DNA of 32,936 bases from Novosphingobium sp. (lineage in GTDB: Bacteria; Pseudomonadota; Alphaproteobacteria; Sphingomonadales; Sphingomonadaceae). The stretch covers positions 1 through 32,936 of the forward strand of contig NZ_JADZAT010000021.1 in assembly GCF_020852455.1 (NCBI RefSeq), in the 5' to 3' direction. Positions 14,243 through 22,186 of the stretch are shown here, piece by piece. Position numbers and translations under genes: made by a program. Numbering within the stretch: the stretch's first letter is position 1; every line of letters begins with the position of its first letter. A model generated the notes under the pieces. That model made no database searches, was not told the origin of the DNA, and saw only the letters and a program-made list of their open reading frames with translations.

Positions 14243-15571
14243 TTAGGTTGCGCGAACTCTCGGCACCCCCCGCCTACCCAGCACCAGTTCCGTAACCGCC
14301 CAGACCAGCGCATCGGCGCGGTCCGGCGATCGGCCTGGCCCCTGATAGGCCCCGCCGGCCATCAGCCCGCAGAGCTGGTCTTCCAGCTTGGGGAATGTCC
14401 CTAGGTGGCGCACCCGGCCGACTTCGTAGAGTGCGGCGACGGGCTCGGCGCGGGCGGTTTTGCCATGCCGAGCGTGGACCAGCTTGAGCGGCAGCGCCAC
14501 ATCCGCGGCGCGCAGCACGGCGGCGACCATATCGCCGCCCTGGTTGGCTTCGGCCACCACGCGTTCGGCTTCCCAGCTCTGGGCTGCCTGCGCGACGCGG
14601 CGGGCCCAGCTTTCCGGGCTGGGCCGCTCGATCGAGCAATCGGCCAGTACCCGGACCAGGCCGTCTTCATACAGCGCGCAGACCACGATCCCGCAGGCAT
14701 CGCCCGCCGCCGAAGCCGGCGGATCGACCCCGATCACGGTGCGGATCGGGGTGCCGGGGCCAGCCGCATCGCGGCAATGCTCCAGCAAGGCGCGGGTCCA
14801 CAGCGCGCCTTCGATATCGTCCAGCAGTTCGCCATAAAGCTCTTGCCGGCCCAGCGCGGTCCGGCCGAATTCGCGCTTCATCGCCCTGATGAAGCGCGGC
14901 GGCAGGTTGGCGCCGTTGTCGATGGTCCGGCCGCGGGTTTGCTCCGCTTCGGGGTGATCGATCAGCCGCGTCAGCAGCGGCACCGCGCGCGGCGTGGTGG
15001 TGGCCACCACCTGCGGGCGTTCGCCCAGCCGCAGGCCCAGCAGCAGGTTGTCCCAGGCGCTCAGCGCCTTGCCGCCCGCACCATCCCATTTGGCGATTTC
15101 GTCGCACCAGGCATGGCTGTGCTGCGGGCCGCGCAGCGATTCCGGTTCGCCCGCCGAATAGAGCGTGGCGCGCGCGCCATTGGGCCATTGCAGCTGGCGC
15201 TTCGACGGCTCGTACTTGGGGCGCTTGCCGCGCGGGGCAATCGCCAGCAGGCCGCTTTCGCCTTCGACCATCACCGCGCGGGCCTCGCCCAGCGAAGCGC
15301 CGACCAGCGCAATGCGGACCTGCGGATCGCTTTCGGCCAGCGCGCGGACCCATTCGGCCCCGGCCCGGGTCTTGCCAAAGCCGCGACCGGCCAGGATCAG
15401 CCAGATCAGCCAGTCACCTTCGGGCGCAAGCTGACCGTCGTGGGCGAACAGCTGCCAGCTGTGCCGCAAGGGCCGGCGCTGGGATTCGCTCAGGCGTTCG
15501 AACATTTCCCGGCGCTCGACCGGTTCAAGGGCGAGCAGCGCCTTGAGGCGCTTCCTGGTCCGTTCGTTCAT
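14243..15571 (-). CDS. Terminase large subunit (DNA-packaging ATPase/nuclease), GTA gp2-like
   Basis: A 442-residue protein. The Walker A motif is AGRGFGKTRAG (residues 61-71), Walker B is HAWCDEIAKW (D157, E158), and a coupling-type motif is seen as VVATTTPRAVP. The C-terminal RNase H-like nuclease starts with VIGVDPPASAAGDACGIVV and ends with PDRADALVWAVTEL, carrying the expected acidic residues. It cuts and pumps DNA into the prohead. In GTAs this enzyme packages random host DNA in headfuls. Its ATG overlaps the terS stop by 4 bp. All key motifs are intact, so it is probably functional. Confidence 0.95.
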   Translation of the reverse strand: MNERTRKRLKALLALEPVERREMFERLSESQRRPLRHSWQLFAHDGQLAPEGDWLIWLILAGRGFGKTRAGAEWVRALAESDPQVRIALVGASLGEARAVMVEGESGLLAIAPRGKRPKYEPSKRQLQWPNGARATLYSAGEPESLRGPQHSHAWCDEIAKWDGAGGKALSAWDNLLLGLRLGERPQVVATTTPRAVPLLTRLIDHPEAEQTRGRTIDNGANLPPRFIRAMKREFGRTALGRQELYGELLDDIEGALWTRALLEHCRDAAGPGTPIRTVIGVDPPASAAGDACGIVVCALYEDGLVRVLADCSIERPSPESWARRVAQAAQSWEAERVVAEANQGGDMVAAVLRAADVALPLKLVHARHGKTARAEPVAALYEVGRVRHLGTFPKLEDQLCGLMAGGAYQGPGRSPDRADALVWAVTELVLGRRGVPRVRAT

Positions 15572-16095
15572 CGGCCTGCTTCACCCGCGTCGTCATCTTC
15601 GAGGGCATTGGCCGCCGCGCGCTGGCGCATCTGCTCAAGCATCGAATCCAGCGCTTCAAGCGCTTCCTGCTCGCTGCATTCCTCGTCGCGGGCCAGATCC
15701 TGCGCCCGGGCCTGACGGTGCAGGGTCAGCAGGCGGATGGCGCTGGCCACGTCCATCTTGTGTTCGGGGCTGGGGTTCCTGAGGTAGGCCAGCACATCCA
15801 TCTCAAGGTTCTTGTACCCTTCGATCAGCGCCGCATCCCACGCTGCAGCAAACAGCGGGTCGTGCTTGCGGGTGCGATAGGCCCGGCTGGGAATGGTCCC
15901 GGCGTGCCGCGCCGAAGCCGAGATATTCGACGTTTCGATCAGGTGTTCCAGGAAATAGACCCGCCAATGGCCGGTGCCGGGATTGTCTCCTTCCTCACGG
16001 GCGCGCTTGACCATGCGCACCTTGGGCTTCTGCCTGGCGGTGCGCGTCTTGCGGGCACGCGGCGATGGGTTCGGCGCCTTGGGCTCCGTGGTCAT
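15568..16095 (-). CDS. Terminase small subunit, GTA gp1-like
   Basis: A 175-residue protein from the ATG at 16095 (MTTEPKAPNPSPRARKTRT). This start is chosen because AGGAG lies 7 nt upstream; ATGs at 16101 and 16179 are also in frame. A basic N-terminus precedes a helix-turn-helix-like domain (WRVYFLEHLIETSNISASARHAGTIPSRAYRTRKHDPLFAAAWDAALIEGYKNLE), which is the DNA-recognition domain of phage and GTA small terminases. An acidic C-terminus (ALEDDDAGEAGR) probably contacts TerL. It is the first gene of the cluster and lies divergently from the DedA-type gene. Confidence 0.85.
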   Translation of the reverse strand: MTTEPKAPNPSPRARKTRTARQKPKVRMVKRAREEGDNPGTGHWRVYFLEHLIETSNISASARHAGTIPSRAYRTRKHDPLFAAAWDAALIEGYKNLEMDVLAYLRNPSPEHKMDVASAIRLLTLHRQARAQDLARDEECSEQEALEALDSMLEQMRQRAAANALEDDDAGEAGR

Positions 16096-16205
16096 GGGCA
16101 TGCTCCTGCAGGGTGGTTCGCAAGCCGGTGCGCCGGGGGCGGCGAATCGGTCTATCGCGATGTTCCTGATTTGTGCCATAATAGCGTGACGATGTCAAGC
16201 ACAAA

Positions 16206-16220
16206 GAACCAATATGGTTC
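16206..16220. promoter_or_regulatory. Operator-like dyad in terS/DedA divergent region
   Basis: GAACCA (16206-16211) and TGGTTC (16215-16220) are separated by ATA. They sit about 110 bp upstream of terS and 90 bp upstream of the DedA-type gene. A wider pair, TTTGTGC (16170-16176) and GCACAAA (16199-16205), lies beside it. A TATTAT hexamer on the minus strand (16179-16184) could be a -10 element for terS. No CtrA-type TTAA-N7-TTAA is present here. Confidence 0.35.
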
Positions 16221-16308
16221 ATAGCGCCTGCACGGTTTGCGCACTTGCGGTGCCCAAGGCGGCTCTCTAAGCAGGCCGCAGCCGGAATTGTGAGGCAAAG
16301 GGACGCGA

Positions 16309-16950
16309 ATGCTGCGCAAATTGTACGATTGGACCATGGCGAAGGCAGTGCATCCGCATGCCGAATGGTGGCTGGCGCTGTTTGCCTTTGTCGAGGCCAG
16401 CTTCTTTCCGATCCCGCCGCACCCCTTGCTGGGGATCATGTGCCTGGCCGAACCGAAGAAGGCGATCCGCTTTGCGATGATCGCTACCTTGGGCTCGGTC
16501 GCGGGCGGGCTCCTGGGCTATGCGATCGGCTGGGGGCTTTACGATACGCTGGGTACGCAGATCCTGGCCTGGCTGGGGCTGACCGAAAGTTTCCCCAAGG
16601 CGGCCTGCTATCTCAACGAATACGGCTTCTGGATCTTCGTTGCCAAGGGCGCGACGCCGATCCCGTTCAAGCTGCTGACCATCACCGCCGGGTTCATCGG
16701 CATGGACATGGTGCGCTTCATCCTGGGCTCGATCGTTTCGCGTTCGATCAGCTTCCTGATCGTGGGGATCCTGTTCCGCCTGTTTGGCGCCCCGATCAAG
16801 GCCTTCATCGACAAGTACCTGGGTCTGGCGACTGCCGGGTTCGTGGCGTTCGTGCTGGCCGGGTTCGCGGCGATCAGCCTGCTGGGCGGCGGATCGGGTG
16901 CAGCCGGGCACAAGTGCGATGCGGTGACCAGCGTCGAGGCACTGCGGTGA
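16309..16950 (+). CDS. DedA/YqaA-type (VTT-domain) inner-membrane protein
   Basis: A 213-residue integral membrane protein with several hydrophobic helices. The core FFPIPPHPLLGIMCLAEPKKA, then GYAIGWGLYD, and FVAKGATPIPFKLLTITAGF is typical of the YqaA branch of the SNARE-associated/DedA (VTT) superfamily. Members act in membrane lipid scrambling or transport of polyprenyl-phosphate-type lipids, but the YqaA branch has no fixed substrate. AAAGGG lies 7 nt before the ATG. Its stop overlaps the GTG of the GST gene, so the two are probably one operon. Confidence 0.85.
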   Translation: MLRKLYDWTMAKAVHPHAEWWLALFAFVEASFFPIPPHPLLGIMCLAEPKKAIRFAMIATLGSVAGGLLGYAIGWGLYDTLGTQILAWLGLTESFPKAACYLNEYGFWIFVAKGATPIPFKLLTITAGFIGMDMVRFILGSIVSRSISFLIVGILFRLFGAPIKAFIDKYLGLATAGFVAFVLAGFAAISLLGGGSGAAGHKCDAVTSVEALR

Positions 16951-17585
16951 GCGCGGCGGTCAAGCTTTACCATTGCCGCGATGCCCGCTCGTTCCGGGTG
17001 CTCTGGGCGCTGGAGGAACTGGGCCTGCCCTATGACCTGGAAGTGATGCCCTTTCCGCCGCGCTTCAGGGTTGATGGCTACAAAGGGCTCAACCCCTTGG
17101 GGACCGTGCCGGCCTGTCTGGTCGATGGCGTGCTGATGACCGAAAGCGCGGCGATCCCGCATGTCCTGGCGACCCGGTTTGGCCCCAGCGATCTGGCGGT
17201 GGCGCCGGATGAACCGGGCTATATGGCCTATATGAACTTCCTGCTGATGGGCGAGGCGACGCTGACCTTCCCGCAGACCATCCATCTGCGCTACACCCGC
17301 TTCGAGCCGCCAGAGCGCCGCAACGAGCAGGCGGCGGCTGACTATGCCTATTGGTTCGGATCGCGGCTGCGCGGGGCGGAAAGCCTGATCGAGGGACCCT
17401 ATGCCTGCGCCGGACGGTTCACCATGGCCGATATCTCGCTGGGTTATGCGGTGATGCTGGCCCAGGCGATCGGGCTGGAGGAACAGCTGACCCCGGGGAT
17501 GGTCGCCTATTTCGACGCGCTCAGCGCCCGCGACGGGTTCCGGCGCGCCAAGGCGGCGCAGGGCGCGGGCAGTTTTACCGACTGA
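16947..17585 (+). CDS. Glutathione S-transferase family protein
   Basis: A 212-residue protein from the GTG at 16947, which overlaps the previous stop (GTGA). A thioredoxin-fold N-terminus (VKLYHCRDARSFRVLWALEELGLPYDLEVM) is followed by the glutathione-binding 'LNPLGTVPACLVDG..MTESAAI' block, and a helical C-terminal domain with GRFTMADISLGYAV. The catalytic residue is probably in the C-R-D-A-R-S loop. Substrate unknown. Its last 11 bp overlap the convergent dehydrogenase gene. Confidence 0.92.
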   Translation: MSAAVKLYHCRDARSFRVLWALEELGLPYDLEVMPFPPRFRVDGYKGLNPLGTVPACLVDGVLMTESAAIPHVLATRFGPSDLAVAPDEPGYMAYMNFLLMGEATLTFPQTIHLRYTRFEPPERRNEQAAADYAYWFGSRLRGAESLIEGPYACAGRFTMADISLGYAVMLAQAIGLEEQLTPGMVAYFDALSARDGFRRAKAAQGAGSFTD

Positions 17586-18333
17586 CCGGCACCGTATAGT
17601 TCAGCCCCAGCCGCCCGCCATCGGGGTAGATTGTCTGCCCGGTGATGTAGGAGCTTTCACCGCTGGCCAGAAACACCGCAACCGCTGCCACCTCTTCCGG
17701 TTCACCGCAGCGACCGAGCGGGGTGCGGCTGAGGATCCGCTCCTCCGCCTCGCGGTTGTTCATGATGCCTTGCAGCATCTCGGTCATGATCGAACCGGGG
17801 CCGATCGCGTTGACGCGGATGCCTTTTGCGGCAAGTGCCAATGCGGTTACATTGGTCAGCTGCTTGAGTGCGCCTTTGGATACCGCGTAGGGGATCTGGT
17901 TGGGGATCGCGAGCAGCGCGTTGACACTGCTCATGTTGATAACCGCGCTGCCCGGACCCATCAGCCTTGCCGCCGCCTGCGTTCCCCACAGCGCGGCCTT
18001 CAGATTGATCGCCATCACCCGGTCAAAGTCGTCCTCCGCCAGCTGATCCAGTTCGGCCGCATGGGTGATCCCGGCGTTGTTGACCAGCACGTCAAGGCCC
18101 TGCCAACGCTCGGCCACCCGGGCGAAAATCCGCTCGATCTCGGCCTTTTTGGCCAGATCGGCAACCAGTCCCTCCTGGCCCAGCGCCGCCGCGGTTTCGG
18201 CCAGCTTGCCCGCCTCGCAATCGACCAGCAGCACCTCCGCACCCTCGGCCACGAAGGCTGCGGCAATCGCCTTGCCGATCCCTTGCGCCGCGCCGGTCAC
18301 CACCGCGCGCTTGCCCGGCAGGCGCAGGCTCAT
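17575..18333 (-). CDS. Short-chain dehydrogenase/reductase (classical SDR), last gene of spt operon
   Basis: A 252-residue Rossmann enzyme. It shows TGAAQGIG for cofactor binding, an Asp at the end of beta-2 (LLVDCE, suggesting NAD(H) preference), NNAG, the catalytic serine region INMSSVN, and YAVSK. The C-terminal GRCGEPEEVAAVAVFLASGESSYITGQTIYPDGG is the usual SDR ending. Its start overlaps the SGNH gene by 4 bp, so it is co-transcribed with acp and spt. It is therefore a candidate 3-ketosphinganine reductase, though the extended SDR at 25383-26363 is a rival. The sequence alone does not give the substrate. Confidence 0.93.
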   Translation of the reverse strand: MSLRLPGKRAVVTGAAQGIGKAIAAAFVAEGAEVLLVDCEAGKLAETAAALGQEGLVADLAKKAEIERIFARVAERWQGLDVLVNNAGITHAAELDQLAEDDFDRVMAINLKAALWGTQAAARLMGPGSAVINMSSVNALLAIPNQIPYAVSKGALKQLTNVTALALAAKGIRVNAIGPGSIMTEMLQGIMNNREAEERILSRTPLGRCGEPEEVAAVAVFLASGESSYITGQTIYPDGGRLGLNYTVPVSR

Positions 18334-19127
18334 TTGTGCTTGCCAGCCCGCGCTTCGGCCTCTGCCACGGCCCGTTCGGCAATCGGGCGCATCACCGCAT
18401 AACCGGCCTTGTTGGGATGAACGCCATCGGGGGCATACTGCTGCGGAAGCGCGCCGCCCGGGCCGACCAGCGCGGCATAATAGTTGGCATAGACCAGGCC
18501 TTCGGTCTCGGCATAGTCACGCAGCCAGGCATTGAGGGTCGCCACCCACGGAGCCGGCCGGTGCTGCGGCGCCCAATTGAAGTGGTCGGTTGGCAGGATC
18601 GACCCGATCACCACTTCAATGCCATTGGCCCGCGCCAGGGCGACCATCGCGCGGATCGCGTTGCGATAGGCCTCGGGCGTCGTTGGCCCGGTGTTGCCTG
18701 CCACATCGTTGGTGCCGACCATGATGTGCACCACTTTCGGCCGCAGCGCCACCACGTCCTGCCAGAAGCGGACCAGCAGCTGCGGCGAGGTCTGCCCCGA
18801 AAGTCCGCGATCCAGGAACCCGTGGGCAAACATGTCCGGATCAGCGGCAAGCCAGCCTTCTGTGATCGAATCCCCGATGAACACCGCGCGCGGCGGATTG
18901 GCGCGATCGACCTTGGCGTTCTCGGCCTGATAGCGGCACAACCAGGCCCAGTCGTTCTGCAGCACCTTGGGGTCAAGCGCCCACAACCCGTCGCGGCTGG
19001 CCGGACAGGCATTGTCCATCATTCCGGCCGGAGGATAGGCGTTGGCGGGCGGCGCTATGGGTTCGTCAGCCATGGCGGGAACCGCTGATCCAGCCAGAAC
19101 AAGCGCGGCGAGCGGCCACCTAGCCAA
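18330..19127 (-). CDS. Exported SGNH/GDSL-family hydrolase in spt operon
   Basis: A 265-residue protein with a signal peptide (MARWPLAALVLAGSAVPAMA, cleavage before DEP). SGNH blocks are seen as FIGDSITEGW (catalytic Ser), RGLSGQTS (Gly), VGTNDV (Asn) and DGVHPNKAGY (Asp and His). It is a periplasmic esterase or lipase. The start is a TTG at 19127, 8 bp inside the spt gene; no ATG is available upstream of the signal peptide, so this start is needed for export. Located between spt and an SDR, it may act on a lipid product of the pathway, but that is inference. Confidence 0.88.
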   Translation of the reverse strand: MARWPLAALVLAGSAVPAMADEPIAPPANAYPPAGMMDNACPASRDGLWALDPKVLQNDWAWLCRYQAENAKVDRANPPRAVFIGDSITEGWLAADPDMFAHGFLDRGLSGQTSPQLLVRFWQDVVALRPKVVHIMVGTNDVAGNTGPTTPEAYRNAIRAMVALARANGIEVVIGSILPTDHFNWAPQHRPAPWVATLNAWLRDYAETEGLVYANYYAALVGPGGALPQQYAPDGVHPNKAGYAVMRPIAERAVAEAEARAGKHK

Positions 19128-20322
19128 GGATCCCGGCCTTCGCGCCAGCTCGCTTGAACATGCCGATAATCGTCTGGACCTGTTCGGCGGTATGCTCGGC
19201 GCAGAGCGAACAACGCAGCAGCGTCATGTTGGCAGGCGTTGCCGGCGGGCGGGCCAGGTTGACGTAGAGCCCTTCGTGCAGCAGCGCTTCCCACATCGCC
19301 GCACCGCGTTCCAGATCGGGCATGATCACCGAGATGATCGCCGATTGCGGCTCGTCGGTGCCAAGCTGGAAGCCCGCGTCCTTCAGCCCCTTGTGCAGCA
19401 CCCGGCTGTTTTCCCACAGGTGCGCGCGCTTGTTGCCGGCGTGCATCAGCTTGCGGATCGAGGTGGCGGCGGTGTGGACCACGCTGGGCGGCAGGCTGGC
19501 AGTGAAGACATAGGGACGGCAGACCAGCCGCATGATCTCGAACTTGGGATGGTTCGAAACGCAGAAACCGCCAACCGTACCGACGCTCTTGGAGAAGGTG
19601 CCGATCACGAAATCGACCTGATCGAGCACGCCCTGTTCTTCGGCCACGCCGCGCCCGTTGGGGCCGATGAAGCCCATCGAATGCGCCTCATCGACCAGCA
19701 CCATCGCGCCGTTTTCCTTGGCCACGCGGATCATTTCCTTGAGCGGGGCGATATCGCCCAGCATCGAATAGACGCCTTCGAGCACTACCAGCTTGCCCGC
19801 GCCTTCGGGGATCCGCTTGAGGCGCTTTTCCATTGCCTCGATATCGTTGTGCTTGAAGGGCACCACTTCGGCATCGCCCATCTTGCAGCCATCCCAGATC
19901 GAGGCGTGGCTGTCGATGTCGAGCACGATGTAATCGCCCTTGCCGGCGATCGTCGAGATGATCCCCAGGTTCGCCTGGTAGCCGGTGGAAAAGACCATCG
20001 CGTGGTCCATTCCGTAGAATTCCTTGAGCGCATCTTCGACTGCGCGGTGACCGGCATAGGTGCCGTTAAGCACGCGGCTGCCGGTGGTGCCCGATCCGAA
20101 CTCGTCCAGCGCCTGCTTGCCCGCCGCGATCACATCGGGATCGAAGGTCATTCCCATGTAGTTGTAGGTGCCCAAGAGGATCGTCTCACGCCCGTTGCAC
20201 ACCGCAACGGTGGGTGAGAGCACCTTTTCCATCACCAGCCCAAAGGGATCCTCGACCCCTGAAGCCAGCAGGTTGGCGCGCATTTCGATCAGCGGATCAA
20301 ACTTGGAAAACAGGTCGGTCAT
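19120..20322 (-). CDS. spt: Serine palmitoyltransferase
   Basis: A 400-residue PLP enzyme of the alpha-oxoamine synthase family. It joins L-serine to an acyl thioester giving 3-ketosphinganine, the first step of sphingolipid synthesis. Key residues: H139 (DSHAS), D211 and H214 (VLVDEAHSMG), and the PLP lysine K245 (GTFSKSVGTVGG). These match Sphingomonas paucimobilis SPT (H159, D231, H234, K265) at a constant offset of 20. The start is the ATG at 20322 (MTDLFSKFDP); a TTG 30 nt upstream is rejected. The ACP gene lies 37 bp upstream. A cytosolic, possibly membrane-associated homodimer is expected. Confidence 0.95.
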   Translation of the reverse strand: MTDLFSKFDPLIEMRANLLASGVEDPFGLVMEKVLSPTVAVCNGRETILLGTYNYMGMTFDPDVIAAGKQALDEFGSGTTGSRVLNGTYAGHRAVEDALKEFYGMDHAMVFSTGYQANLGIISTIAGKGDYIVLDIDSHASIWDGCKMGDAEVVPFKHNDIEAMEKRLKRIPEGAGKLVVLEGVYSMLGDIAPLKEMIRVAKENGAMVLVDEAHSMGFIGPNGRGVAEEQGVLDQVDFVIGTFSKSVGTVGGFCVSNHPKFEIMRLVCRPYVFTASLPPSVVHTAATSIRKLMHAGNKRAHLWENSRVLHKGLKDAGFQLGTDEPQSAIISVIMPDLERGAAMWEALLHEGLYVNLARPPATPANMTLLRCSLCAEHTAEQVQTIIGMFKRAGAKAGILG

Positions 20323-20359
20323 GGTGTCTTTCAGTTCCTCTGCTAGCCGCAACCGGGGA

Positions 20360-20599
20360 TTACCCCTGCAGCTTCACCACGGCGTCGATCAGCTGGCCGT
20401 AATTCTCGATTTCGGCCTGCTGGTTCATGCTGATGATGATGTCGAATTCGTCTTCAATCGCGGCGACGAAATCCATCACCGTCAGGCTGTCGAATTCCAG
20501 GTCTCCAGCAAAGGTGGTGGCATCGCTGATTGCCACACCCTTCTTGTTGAACGGTTCGATCAGCGCGGCGATTTTTTCGGCAGTAGCGGCGCGGTCCAT
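20360..20599 (-). CDS. acpR: Acyl carrier protein for sphingolipid synthesis
   Basis: A 79-residue acidic protein with the phosphopantetheine site FDSLTVMDF (S38) and the usual four-helix pattern. Placed just before spt, as in Caulobacter, where a dedicated ACP (AcpR) feeds serine palmitoyltransferase. It is different from the housekeeping AcpP (no LGADSLD motif). It is probably the first gene of the acp-spt-SGNH-SDR operon; a 71-bp gap (20600-20670) separates it from the upstream hydrolase stop and would hold its promoter. No acyl-ACP synthetase gene is in the window. Confidence 0.9.
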   Translation of the reverse strand: MDRAATAEKIAALIEPFNKKGVAISDATTFAGDLEFDSLTVMDFVAAIEDEFDIIISMNQQAEIENYGQLIDAVVKLQG

Positions 20600-20670
20600 G
20601 GTTTGTAGTGCTCCGATAAGTGGTTTGGCGGCGCTTTGGCCGATGAATGGGGCGGAAAAGGGGCGGGTGG

Positions 20671-21738
20671 TCAGGGACGATTATGGCCTGGCCCGTCCAG
20701 ATAGTCGATAACTGCTGCAGTGACCTTGCGGCCGAATTCGGCGTTGAGCTTGTGGGGCATGTCAGCAATCCTGACTACTCGCACGTTTGCCGCAGGGGGC
20801 AAGGCTTCGATAACCCCGGTTCCGACAACATTGTCCGCCGATCCGTAGACTAGCAGTATCGGCACGTTACCCGCCTTTTTCAGGCGCTCACCCAGATCCT
20901 TGGACCGTTGTTCGGCCGGGAAGAACGATGTGAAAAGGTCGGTAGAGTAGACTTTCCGATATCCCGCAGTGCCGTTCGGCGCCGTGGGCATGATCCGCAT
21001 CGTCTTTTGCCGGTCGTTGCGGTAACGCTCGCCGCGCTGCGCCGTGAAATTCCGGTCCGCCGCATCGGGCGTAAATGCCAACGGGGCAAGCAGCACTATT
21101 CGATCGGCACCGCCCGCCCCCGCCAGGCGATTTGCTTCCAGCGCCAAGGGACCACCCAGGCTTTCGCCGATCAGGACGACCTCGCTTTGCGGATTGCGAC
21201 GGCGCAATTCGCGCAGCCACGCGGCGATTCGGGTCGTGCTGGCGGTAAAATTCTCGTTCGGGTAGAATGTGCCGTGTACTGTCCCTTCGTATGCCGGGGT
21301 CACCAGTACGTCGCCTGGCCGGATCAGGTCCAGAACATGGCCATCGCTCTGATCCGGACCAATGCTTGCCCCGGGTCCGCCGATTATCCGCAGGAAGATC
21401 CGCGAGTGTGCAGCAAAGTCCGGCTTGCCCTTTGCGCTGACAACGATCACCTGCTGTGGAGCCGGGGCGAGCCCGGAACGGCTCAACCACACGGTAAAGC
21501 CTGGCGCGACATCATCCCAGACCCAGCAACGCTCCTTAGGATCGTTCAAATAGAGCAGTGAAGCCTTGAAGGAGGTGAGACGGTTCTGAAATGTCGGTGC
21601 GCAGAGCGACACACCGGTTTGCAGTTCAGCCACGGATTGGGCAGAGGTCGAGGCCGGGGTGGGCGCAGCGCCCAGCACCGCCGCAAGTCCGGCAAGACCC
21701 AACTTTCCCAGCCGTCCGGGTGTACGCTGCTGTTTCAT
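20671..21738 (-). CDS. Exported alpha/beta-hydrolase
   Basis: A 355-residue protein with an N-terminal signal peptide (KLGLAGLAAVLGAAPTPASTSAQ). The nucleophile elbow is VVLIGESLGGPLAL, the acid is probably in YGSADNVVGTG, and the catalytic His is in DMPHKLNAEF. A loop GGPGASIGPDQSDG may form the oxyanion hole. It is a periplasmic serine hydrolase of unknown substrate. Its ATG overlaps the divK stop by 4 bp, so both are expressed together, which is unusual for divK, normally followed by pleD in Caulobacter. Confidence 0.85.
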   Translation of the reverse strand: MKQQRTPGRLGKLGLAGLAAVLGAAPTPASTSAQSVAELQTGVSLCAPTFQNRLTSFKASLLYLNDPKERCWVWDDVAPGFTVWLSRSGLAPAPQQVIVVSAKGKPDFAAHSRIFLRIIGGPGASIGPDQSDGHVLDLIRPGDVLVTPAYEGTVHGTFYPNENFTASTTRIAAWLRELRRRNPQSEVVLIGESLGGPLALEANRLAGAGGADRIVLLAPLAFTPDAADRNFTAQRGERYRNDRQKTMRIMPTAPNGTAGYRKVYSTDLFTSFFPAEQRSKDLGERLKKAGNVPILLVYGSADNVVGTGVIEALPPAANVRVVRIADMPHKLNAEFGRKVTAAVIDYLDGPGHNRP

Positions 21739-22112
21739 GCAGCGGCCTTCTCCACCAACCCTTTCACGGCCGCCATGAACGGGCCAATCGAGACCGGCTT
21801 GGCCAGATACCCTTCGGCCCCCGCATCCCTGATCCGCTCTTCGTCGCCCTTGCCCGCGTAGGCGGTGACCGCAAGCACCGGAATCTGGCGCAAGGTGGCA
21901 TCCTTCTTAGCCGCCTCGATCAGGTCGAGCCCCGAGATGTTGGGCAGCTGGATGTCCATGATGATCAGATTGGGCACGAAGCTGCGCGCCTTGTCGAGCG
22001 CCTCGAGGCCATCGGCGCAAGGCTCCACCGCATAGCCCTGGCTCTTCAGCACGTCGCAGAACAGCTTGCGGTTGAGGTCGTTGTCCTCGACAACCAGGAT
22101 GCGCTTTGCCAT
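21735..22112 (-). CDS. divK: Single-domain response regulator DivK
   Basis: A 125-residue receiver domain with no output domain. The phospho-acceptor is D53 (LIIMDIQLP), with acidic E9/D10, T/A in AVTAYAGKGDEERI and the conserved Lys in GYLAKP. The N-terminal KRILVVEDNDLNRKLFCDVLKSQGY and QLPNISGLDLI are highly typical of alphaproteobacterial DivK. In Caulobacter it steers DivL-CckA and so controls CtrA phosphorylation. Here it precedes an exported hydrolase, and DUF3572, its common neighbour, is divergent. ctrA lies 8 kb away in the same window. Confidence 0.93.
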   Translation of the reverse strand: MAKRILVVEDNDLNRKLFCDVLKSQGYAVEPCADGLEALDKARSFVPNLIIMDIQLPNISGLDLIEAAKKDATLRQIPVLAVTAYAGKGDEERIRDAGAEGYLAKPVSIGPFMAAVKGLVEKAAA

Positions 22113-22186
22113 GAGCGCTGCCCTACGCCCTCCTGCGGAGACTGACAATTCTGCGCGATCCCCAATCCCCGGCCCACGATCCTGCC

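Noticed and set aside
14405..15715. 436-codon plus-strand frame
   Set aside because: Shadow of terL and terS; all recognisable motifs (Walker A and B, nuclease) are on the minus strand.
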